DNA from: Clostridiales bacterium
Lineage (GTDB): Bacteria; Bacillota_A; Clostridia; Saccharofermentanales; Saccharofermentanaceae
Length of the DNA stretch: 6,878 bases
Assembly (NCBI GenBank): GCA_017649745.1
Contig: JAGCGE010000202.1
Location: forward strand, 1 to 6,878
Direction: 5' to 3'
The translations under genes were made by a program, and so were the position numbers. Within the stretch, counting starts at the first letter, position 1; the number at the start of each line of letters is the position of its first letter. Positions 1 to 5,021 of this stretch are shown here, piece by piece. The notes beneath the pieces were generated by a model that had not been told where the DNA came from, did no database searches, and saw only the letters and a program-made list of their open reading frames with translations.

Positions 1-681
1 AGAAGACTTCCTATTTGTTTCTGTCTTGATACATCAGGCTCCATGCAGGGTGAACCTATAAGACAGCTCAATATGGGACTTCAGAACTTCCTTTCATCCA
101 TTAAAGCAAATGATGATACAAGGTCAGCTACTGATATCGCGATCATTACTTTTGGTTCTTCAGTTGATATCGTAATGCCTTTCGGTAAGATCAGTAAAGA
201 GAAGAACCTTCCTGAGATTTCAGCTTCTACATCACTTACTCCTATTGGTGAAGGAGTTCTTACAGCTCTTGAGCTTCTTAATGCTAGAAAACAGGGTTAC
301 AGGGAACTTGGTATCAAGTATTTCCAGCCATGGATCGTTGTAATTACTGATGGAGCTCCTATGGGACCTAATGCCATGGCAAACTATAAGACAGCTGTTG
401 AAGCATGTAATGAACTCGAGAAGAATGATAAGCTTGTAGTATTTAATATCGGTGTTGGAAGCGCAGTTGACTATGATCTTTTGAAACAGCTTTCAATCAA
501 GAGACCAGAGCCAATCTCTGTTGCTTCAGCAGAATTCGGTAAGCTTTTCGAATTCTTGGGCTCATCGAGTTCATCTGTCGTATCATCCGGTATGGCTGAT
601 GATGCTCTTTACAATATATCTACAGAGCCTGAAGGCGAATCTGTTGACGTTGATGACTTTTTCAAGTTCCTGGAAGAATAA
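1..681 (+). CDS. VWA-domain protein, YegL/TerY-like (5' end cut by window)
   Basis: The reading frame is open from base 1, so the gene starts before the window. The ATG at 43 cannot be the start, because it is the Met of the metal-binding motif DTSGSM. Numbering from base 1, the protein opens with RRLPICFCLDTSGSM; family members usually begin a residue or so before RRLP, so probably very little is missing. The MIDAS (metal-ion-dependent adhesion site) set is complete: D10-x-S12-x-S14, T80 in LTPIGEG, and D117 in VVITDGAP. The domain fills about residues 3-190. A Ser-rich linker and an acidic tail ending DDFFKFLEE follow. No signal peptide or membrane segment is seen, so it is probably cytosolic. 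VWA domains of this type bind partner proteins through a metal ion, and relatives are encoded beside PP2C phosphatases and Ser/Thr kinases (E. coli yegL, TerY-P modules). Here the PP2C gene follows after 12 bases. The partner is unknown. Confidence 0.9.
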   Translation, partial: RRLPICFCLDTSGSMQGEPIRQLNMGLQNFLSSIKANDDTRSATDIAIITFGSSVDIVMPFGKISKEKNLPEISASTSLTPIGEGVLTALELLNARKQGYRELGIKYFQPWIVVITDGAPMGPNAMANYKTAVEACNELEKNDKLVVFNIGVGSAVDYDLLKQLSIKRPEPISVASAEFGKLFEFLGSSSSSVVSSGMADDALYNISTEPEGESVDVDDFFKFLEE

Positions 682-693
682 TAGAGGTATCAA

Positions 694-1782
694 ATGACTA
701 ATGCCAAAGTAGCTGCAGTTACCCTTATGGGGCACAAGCATATGCAAAGAGGAGTTCCTTGTGAGGACTACTCTATTGCTGTTGAACGCAATAACGTTAG
801 TGCAGTAGTAGTTTCCGACGGTGCAGGAGGAAAGCAATATACTCATGCAAGATACGGATCCAAGATAGCTTGTGAGACAGTTGCTCAGTTGGTTACTGAT
901 CATTTTGATGCTCTTTATAACGAGAACAGAGAAGCAGCAGTTAAAAATCTCATTATTGCTGCTATCCATACGAACATGGCAGTTGCCATTGAGAAGATGA
1001 AACTTGATAATCTTGAGCGTCTCTCATGTACTTTGGTATTCTGTGCCATCAAGGACAGGAGAGTATTGTGCGGACATTTAGGCGACGGTCTTATCGTTCG
1101 TGTATCCAGGGGAGGAATTTCTCCTTTGACTATGCCGCAGAACGGCGAGGGCGCTTCATCTACATATTTCGTTACAGCCAATCATGCTGCCGATTATATG
1201 AGACTTATCAAGACTACCACGGACGATATTCACGGAATCGCTCTTATGACAGATGGTGTTCAGGATCTCGTTTATGATGAGAACAGCGGTCTTGTTAGAC
1301 CAGTCATCGCTAAGATGGTCGATACGCTTAAGGGAAGCCGTGAGAACTGTGAGAAAGAGATTACGCAGATCCTTGAGAAATACGTAGTAGGTGCCAGCAA
1401 TGTAAGTGATGATGCATCTTTCGGTATCGTCCTTCTCGAAAATACTGAGTCACCGGCAATGGACAAATTGCCGCAGAAGACTGATGATTTTCCGAGAAAT
1501 CAGCAGGATACATTTAGAAATTTGCAGCAAGAATGGCTACCTAGAGTAAAAAAAGCAAAGAATGTTATAATTAATGCAGGGGCAACGCAATTTGTTCCGC
1601 CAAAGTCTGAAAATGCAGAGAAGATCAACCCTAAGGAAGATCATCAGAGCAAGGAATCAGAGGATAAGATCGAGGAGTTTGAGGAAAAGAGGAAAGTTGG
1701 AGATGGGTTTGTATTGGGTATTATCGTAGGCATTTTGCTATGTGCTGTAGTGATGTTTGTCCTATACATGGTATTATCCTGA
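694..1782 (+). CDS. PP2C-family Ser/Thr protein phosphatase with C-terminal membrane anchor
   Basis: This is a predicted metal-dependent phosphatase that removes phosphate from Ser/Thr of proteins. PP2C signatures appear in order: GVPCEDYS with E24-D25, VVSDGAGG with metal ligand D42, GHLGDG at 127-132 with D131, MTDGVQD with D187, and VSDDASF with D239-D240. The catalytic domain spans about 1-250 and appears intact; it resembles the PP2C_2 / YegK (PphC) branch. Residues 250-335 form a hydrophilic, charged linker, and about 338-361 is one hydrophobic helix ending at the C-terminus. With no signal peptide, this gives a tail-anchored protein with its catalytic part in the cytosol. The ATG start is supported by AGAGG at 684-688 and by homology beginning within the first 15 residues. 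It lies 12 bases after the VWA gene and 15 before the next gene, so the three are very likely one transcript. The substrate is not evident; the neighbours or an unseen kinase are candidates. Confidence 0.9.
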   Translation: MTNAKVAAVTLMGHKHMQRGVPCEDYSIAVERNNVSAVVVSDGAGGKQYTHARYGSKIACETVAQLVTDHFDALYNENREAAVKNLIIAAIHTNMAVAIEKMKLDNLERLSCTLVFCAIKDRRVLCGHLGDGLIVRVSRGGISPLTMPQNGEGASSTYFVTANHAADYMRLIKTTTDDIHGIALMTDGVQDLVYDENSGLVRPVIAKMVDTLKGSRENCEKEITQILEKYVVGASNVSDDASFGIVLLENTESPAMDKLPQKTDDFPRNQQDTFRNLQQEWLPRVKKAKNVIINAGATQFVPPKSENAEKINPKEDHQSKESEDKIEEFEEKRKVGDGFVLGIIVGILLCAVVMFVLYMVLS

Positions 1783-1797
1783 TCCACGGAGGTTATT

Positions 1798-2382
1798 ATG
1801 TCTGAAGCTAAACGTAAGTACACTATATTACCTGGTGTGCCTACACCTGATTATGAGACTATACTTGATGCATCATCCGACTATTCAGATCCGGGTGAGC
1901 TAGACTTTACTATGCGTTCATATACGGAGATGCCTAAGCCGAGTAGAACTGCTACTCCGCCTTCTGCTGATGATATTGCTAATCTTCAGAAACTTGGTGA
2001 CGAAGTATCTGAGGAAGAAGAGAGAGCAAAAGAGATCAGCAGAGAGAGAATGGAAGCTATCAAGGCTAGAAGTGTTACTATGCCGGCATCTATCGAAGAA
2101 CTTAGAGATGTTGCTCGTAATTCCGATATCGATGATGACAAGCGTGATGAGATCGAAGCTGAGCTTAAGTCTCGTCAAGATGAAGCTGAGAAGAAGGAAG
2201 AACTCGAGAAGATCCGTGCTGAGAGAAGATCACAGCAGAAGAAAGCAGTTGAGGAGATCAAGGCTAGATCTGCTGCTAATGAAGCTGCAGCACAGAAGGC
2301 TGCTGAAGAAGCTAAAGAAGATGAGGAGAACCTTATCCTTTCTGATGACGATGCAGCTGATTCATTCAGCGAGTTCCTCTGA
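1798..2382 (+). CDS. Hypothetical charged, coiled-coil protein of the VWA-PP2C operon
   Basis: I do not recognise the family. The 194-residue protein has three visible parts. Residues 1-60 are rich in Ser, Thr, Tyr, Pro and Asp (for example GVPTPDYET and SRTATPPSADD) and look disordered. Residues 62-175 are very rich in Glu, Lys, Arg and Ala with long helical heptad-like runs, probably coiled coil, and contain the in-frame repeat IKARS at 88-92 and 154-158 (identical 12-base DNA at 2059-2070 and 2257-2268). The end, LILSDDDAADSFSEFL, is acidic with a hydrophobic finish and resembles the VWA protein's C-terminus. No signal peptide, membrane segment or enzyme motif is seen. The start is firm: GGAGG at 1788-1792 lies five bases before the ATG. 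It is the last gene before the terminator. A scaffold, or a substrate of the kinase/phosphatase system, is possible but is inference only. That it is a real gene is well supported by its ribosome site and position. Confidence 0.8.
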   Translation: MSEAKRKYTILPGVPTPDYETILDASSDYSDPGELDFTMRSYTEMPKPSRTATPPSADDIANLQKLGDEVSEEEERAKEISRERMEAIKARSVTMPASIEELRDVARNSDIDDDKRDEIEAELKSRQDEAEKKEELEKIRAERRSQQKKAVEEIKARSAANEAAAQKAAEEAKEDEENLILSDDDAADSFSEFL

Positions 2383-2403
2383 TAAATTTTTTGATATTAA
2401 GTT

Positions 2404-2439
2404 AAGTCCTTTGGAATCAATTTTCCGAAGGACTTTTTT
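2404..2439 (+). terminator. Intrinsic terminator of the VWA-PP2C operon
   Basis: The arms AAGTCCTTTGG (2404-2414) and CCGAAGGACTT (2425-2435) pair with one G-T wobble, and two further A-T pairs can close a six-base loop. A run of six T (2434-2439) follows on the plus strand. It lies 21 bases after the stop of the last operon gene. On the minus strand the hairpin is not followed by a T-run, so it should act mainly in the plus direction. Its loop holds the stop codon of the convergent gene. Confidence 0.88.
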
Positions 2440-3235
2440 CATTTGAACTATCGATCTTGAAATAGGTGCTTAAATAGATATCTGATTGGCTACTGTCATC
2501 TGAATCATATATGACGATCGTGATATAGTAATCTCCCTTACTAAGTAAGCCGATGCAATTTTCAAAATCAAAAGATAATTTCTTTGTAGCCTTGTCAAAA
2601 CTAATTATTCCAGGCATATCTTCTATAAGATTTTGGATCGGAACGAGCTCATAGGAGGATTTACTACTGTTATATCTATAGAGACTATACACACCATATG
2701 TGTAGAACTTACCGTAGTTTTTCTCGTCTTTGACTTCGAATCTGACAGTGCACTCTGAAGTATCAGCATGATCCGTATAGACGGCTATCATGTTGTTCGG
2801 ATCATGATTTACGAAGCTGACTTCATTTTTATAAGGAGAAATATCCGAGTCTGGCTTGATCTTTTGAACATCACCCTGCTTAGGTACGATTTTATAATGT
2901 TCATTATCACCTCCGAGAGCGGCTGCGATCTCTTCGGATATAGTTTCCGTCTGTATATTATGCTCTTGAACATCAAGAACTGCTGTTTTTGCATGGTTTG
3001 TATATCTTGTTATTCCGATTGACAAGATAATTAGGATACATGCAGCAGGAAGTGCCGTTGTAAGTATAGTTATAAGTGTTCTTTGTCTTTTAATATTCTT
3101 TTCTCTTTTGGCTGAGGACTCAGTCTCTAATATTGGCTCAGTTTGTTCAGAACTGTAGTCGTGTTCTTCTAATGCTCCCAAAATGAGGTCATCATTAATA
3201 TTTTCCATCAGATCTAATAGTCTTCTTGAACTCAT
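2417..3235 (-). CDS. Single-pass membrane protein, probable anti-sigma factor
   Basis: This is a probable regulator that holds the neighbouring sigma factor at the membrane until a signal arrives. Residues 1-50 are cytoplasmic; LLDLMENINDDLILGALEE near the start resembles the short N-terminal segment of membrane regulators paired with this sigma type in Clostridia. A basic stretch (KREKNIKRQR, 43-52) precedes one membrane helix at about 53-76, giving an N-in orientation. The remaining 195 or so residues would lie outside the cell; 137-262 is rich in alternating beta-type segments (YYITIVIYD, DIYLSTYFK) and may be a small beta-sandwich sensor domain. No zinc-binding HxxxCxxC motif is seen, so it is not a classical ZAS anti-sigma factor. 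The ATG overlaps the sigma gene stop (ATGA, 4 bp), indicating translational coupling. The anti-sigma role rests on topology, coupling and the N-terminal resemblance; the sensed signal is unknown. Confidence 0.68.
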   Translation of the reverse strand: MSSRRLLDLMENINDDLILGALEEHDYSSEQTEPILETESSAKREKNIKRQRTLITILTTALPAACILIILSIGITRYTNHAKTAVLDVQEHNIQTETISEEIAAALGGDNEHYKIVPKQGDVQKIKPDSDISPYKNEVSFVNHDPNNMIAVYTDHADTSECTVRFEVKDEKNYGKFYTYGVYSLYRYNSSKSSYELVPIQNLIEDMPGIISFDKATKKLSFDFENCIGLLSKGDYYITIVIYDSDDSSQSDIYLSTYFKIDSSNEKSPSEN

Positions 3236-3789
3236 AAGATGATTCCCTCCTTTTCCATATAGAGCTTAAGTTTCTCCCTTGTCCTTTTTAATGTAACTCG
3301 AACGGTGGATTCATTCATGTTGTACTTCTTTGCGATCTCAGAAGTTGAGGCCATATACCAGTAACGGTTGATAAAGACGTTACGAGGTTGTGGCGGAAGA
3401 CTTCTTAGAAAGGCGTTGAGACAATCTGTGATCACTGAATCTTCAGAAGGTGATGGGATATCAGTTGCTGGTATGCATTCTTCGAGTTCGTCTAAAGCAA
3501 GTTCCACTGTTCCTGAACCTCGTTTTTGAGCGTTACGCTTATCATAGATGTTGATCGCGATGTTTCTTGCGATCCTGCCGATAAAAGCCTTGAAGTTGAG
3601 AGGCCTTGTCGGCGGTATCGTATTCCAGCATTTAAGATAAGTGTCGTTCTGGCACTCTTCGGAATCTTCAGAATTTTGCAGGATGTTATAAGCTATCGTA
3701 TTACAATAACCGCCATATTTCTTGTCGGTTTCCGTGATAGCTTCCTCAGATCGATCAAAGTATAGTTCGATTATCTGACTGTCATCCAC
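3232..3789 (-). CDS. Sigma-70 family (ECF-like) RNA polymerase sigma factor
   Basis: This is a small alternative sigma factor of 185 residues, the usual ECF size. Region 2 spans about 18-88 and includes the core-binding and -10 recognition helices (NILQNSEDSEECQNDTYLKCW, then FIGRIARNIAINIYDK). A variable linker covers about 89-118. Region 4 spans about 120-176, with a helix-turn-helix around STSEIAKKYNMNESTVRVTLKRTR for -35 binding. The N-terminus DDSQIIELYFDRSEEAI is typical of a clostridial sigma group encoded beside membrane-bound partners. The start is GTG at 3787-3789: an in-frame TAA lies close upstream and no in-frame ATG intervenes. Its end overlaps the membrane-protein gene by 4 bp, so the two form one operon. 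The target promoters cannot be read from this window; autoregulation is common in such pairs but is not shown here. Confidence 0.92.
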   Translation of the reverse strand: MDDSQIIELYFDRSEEAITETDKKYGGYCNTIAYNILQNSEDSEECQNDTYLKCWNTIPPTRPLNFKAFIGRIARNIAINIYDKRNAQKRGSGTVELALDELEECIPATDIPSPSEDSVITDCLNAFLRSLPPQPRNVFINRYWYMASTSEIAKKYNMNESTVRVTLKRTREKLKLYMEKEGIIL

Positions 3790-3797
3790 CTGTTGAT

Positions 3798-3803
3798 CCC
3801 TTT
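3798..3803 (-). promoter_or_regulatory. Ribosome binding site that fixes the GTG start of the sigma gene
   Basis: AAAGGG on the minus strand lies eight bases before the GTG and supports that start. A stronger-looking AGAAAGGAGC occurs further upstream (complement of 3818-3827), but no usable start codon or open frame follows it at the right distance. It lies near the predicted transcription start and probably does not act in initiation. Confidence 0.6.
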
Positions 3804-3830
3804 CTTAAAGAATATCTGCTCCTTTCTAAT

Positions 3831-3836
3831 ATTATA
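3831..3836 (-). promoter_or_regulatory. Putative -10 element for the sigma/anti-sigma operon
   Basis: A perfect TATAAT is present on the minus strand, about 42 bases before the GTG start and just after the terminator of the upstream gene. The place for a -35 box at 16-18 bases spacing falls in the terminator T-run and matches TTGACA poorly. This could be a weak or activated vegetative promoter, or a chance AT-rich match. I could not identify an ECF-type promoter with confidence. Confidence 0.42.
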
Positions 3837-3851
3837 TATGTATCTTTTCCC

Positions 3852-3899
3852 AAAAAAACACCTCCGTCCTTATCCATATAGACAGTAAGTACGGAGGTG
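3852..3899 (-). terminator. Intrinsic terminator of the MraY-like gene
   Basis: The perfect nine-base arms CACCTCCGT (3859-3867) and ACGGAGGTG (3891-3899), plus an inner CTTA/TAAG pairing (3869-3872 with 3886-3889), form a strong hairpin. Read on the minus strand it is followed by seven T (complement of 3852-3858). It lies about 27 bases after the stop of the MraY-like gene and separates it from the sigma operon. On the plus strand the T-run starts about 10 bases after the stem, so termination in that direction is less likely. Confidence 0.85.
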
Positions 3900-3925
3900 A
3901 TGTTACATCTTTTTTGAAAAAACTA

Positions 3926-4903
3926 TTAAATGAACTGAACGAGTTTAATAACTAGATTGATAACGATATAGATCACATCGATCAATAAAGCGAATGCACA
4001 GATCGCCAGGTAAGTCTTTGGAACTGAAAGACCTTTCTGCTTTTTCAGGTGATCGTGTATAGGTGTGATAGTGTTCTTAAGGATGATGACCTTCTTATGT
4101 GTAAGTCTTCCGATAGTTATCTTAAGGATACTAAGACCACCGTCGAGCATGAAAGGAAGTCCTACGATAAGGTAAGCGAACGGAATATGGAGCATCATCG
4201 CATATAAAGCGATAAAGAATCCGATACCTCTTGAACCTGCATCACCCATGAGCACTTTACTCGGATAGATGTTGAAGAAGAGGTAAGGGAGAAGAACTGC
4301 TACCATCAAAAGTCCCATAAGAGCGCTAGGTGCATTTAATGTACCGCGCAAAGCAGCTACGATCGTAAGCGTGAAGACTGTAAGGATAGTAAGTGTTCCG
4401 GATAAGCCGTCTACACCGTCAGTAGCATTGGTAGCATTTATAGATACTATGAACAAAGCAAAAGCGAGCGGGATAAAGATAAAGAACGGGATCTCAAAAC
4501 TGTGAGCAAATGTTGTTACCCATCCTGAGAAAGTGAAAGGCGCAAGTGCAGCCGCAGATGCTGCTATTCCGATATCGATAACACCTTTGACCCATTCTTT
4601 CCAAGGATTGAGTGATCTGTCATCAAGATAACCGAAAAGACTTGATGTAGCGCAAAGGAGCATGAGGAATCTGTGTAATAAGCTCATTTCACAGAAAGAT
4701 GATGCAGCGACAAGAAAAGCTGCCATAAAGTAGATGCCGACACCCGTGAACTTGCCTTTGTTAACTTCACTTCCAATAGCATAGAGTCTGCCACGATCTC
4801 TTCCGAGAAGCTTATTGGCAAAAGGTTTAAATATCAATAGAAGAAGCGATGAGGCAAACGCAAAAGGTATACCTATCGAGTACATCAATACGGTAATAAA
4901 CAT
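3926..4903 (-). CDS. MraY/WecA-superfamily phospho-sugar transferase (glycosyltransferase family 4)
   Basis: This is a predicted polytopic membrane enzyme that joins a UDP-amino-sugar phosphate to undecaprenyl phosphate, the first membrane step of peptidoglycan or a related envelope polymer. Superfamily motifs are in order: GYLDD with D94-D95, NATNATDGVDGLSG at 156-169, VLMGDAGSRGIGFF at 217-230 with D221, and PIHDH at 281-285. Length (325) and about nine to ten hydrophobic helices fit MraY. It is divergent: the N-terminal cytoplasmic segment lacks the usual GTPTMGG wording (it has KFTGVGIYF), and the HHH motif reads H-D-H. It stands alone with its own promoter and terminator, not among other cell-wall genes. 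The His motif favours MraY over WecA/TagO, but whether it is the cell's main MraY or a paralogue cannot be told here. The start is firm: AAGGAG (complement of 4910-4915) lies six bases before the ATG. Confidence 0.82.
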   Translation of the reverse strand: MFITVLMYSIGIPFAFASSLLLLIFKPFANKLLGRDRGRLYAIGSEVNKGKFTGVGIYFMAAFLVAASSFCEMSLLHRFLMLLCATSSLFGYLDDRSLNPWKEWVKGVIDIGIAASAAALAPFTFSGWVTTFAHSFEIPFFIFIPLAFALFIVSINATNATDGVDGLSGTLTILTVFTLTIVAALRGTLNAPSALMGLLMVAVLLPYLFFNIYPSKVLMGDAGSRGIGFFIALYAMMLHIPFAYLIVGLPFMLDGGLSILKITIGRLTHKKVIILKNTITPIHDHLKKQKGLSVPKTYLAICAFALLIDVIYIVINLVIKLVQFI

Positions 4904-4932
4904 GAAAAACTCCTTAAATCTGAAACTTTATT

Positions 4933-4938
4933 ATTATA
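4933..4938 (-). promoter_or_regulatory. Putative -10 element of the MraY-like gene
   Basis: TATAAT on the minus strand, in the context GGTTATAATAAT, lies about 30 bases before the ATG, leaving a short leader that contains the ribosome site. At 17 bases spacing the -35 position reads TTTCTT, a weak match. The sequence around it is AT-rich, so chance cannot be ruled out, but position and -10 quality are good. Confidence 0.5.
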
Positions 4939-4966
4939 ACCTATATATTTTCGAAAAGAAAAACAT

Positions 4967-4980
4967 TATGATAAGATAAT
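4967..4980 (+). promoter_or_regulatory. Possible -10 region for argS
   Basis: TATGAT (4967-4972) and GATAAT (4975-4980) are both plausible -10 boxes about 40-50 bases before the argS start. Neither has a convincing -35 partner at 16-18 bases. The 118-base divergent region must carry the argS promoter, but the exact element is uncertain. The leader is too short for a T-box riboswitch, and none is seen. Confidence 0.28.
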
Positions 4981-5002
4981 TGAATGAAAATGACCATTAC
5001 AG

Positions 5003-5010
5003 AAGGCAGG
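5003..5010 (+). promoter_or_regulatory. Weak, distant ribosome binding site of argS
   Basis: AAGGCAGG is the only purine-rich candidate before the argS ATG at 5022. It is interrupted by a C and sits 11 bases away, separated by TTTTTTAACAA. The start is nevertheless supported by the ArgRS N-terminal domain beginning directly at it, and no better in-frame start lies upstream. Confidence 0.45.
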
Positions 5011-5021
5011 TTTTTTAACAA

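Noticed and set aside
43..45. ATG at 43 as the start of the VWA gene
   Set aside because: It is the Met inside DTSGSM; the frame is open to base 1 and the metal-binding Asp lies before it.
583..969. 128-codon minus-strand open frame across the VWA-PP2C junction
   Set aside because: It is antisense to two well-supported genes, has no family resemblance and no ribosome site that I can see.
1..2439. Tellurite-resistance (Ter) locus proper
   Set aside because: The VWA gene is TerY-like, but no TerD/TerC/TerB-type gene is visible in the window, so only the VWA-phosphatase part can be claimed.
1970..2446. 158-codon open frame overlapping the charged-protein gene in another plus frame
   Set aside because: It is a by-product of the Glu/Lys-rich codons of the real gene, has a biased Leu/Arg composition, no ribosome site, and runs through the terminator.
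3910..3922. TTTTTTGAAAAAA palindrome as a second terminator
   Set aside because: It has no loop and only A-T pairs, so it cannot form a stable RNA hairpin; the nearby GC-rich hairpin explains termination.
4904..5021. T-box or other riboswitch before argS
   Set aside because: The leader after any plausible promoter is only a few dozen bases and contains no T-box core or terminator hairpin.
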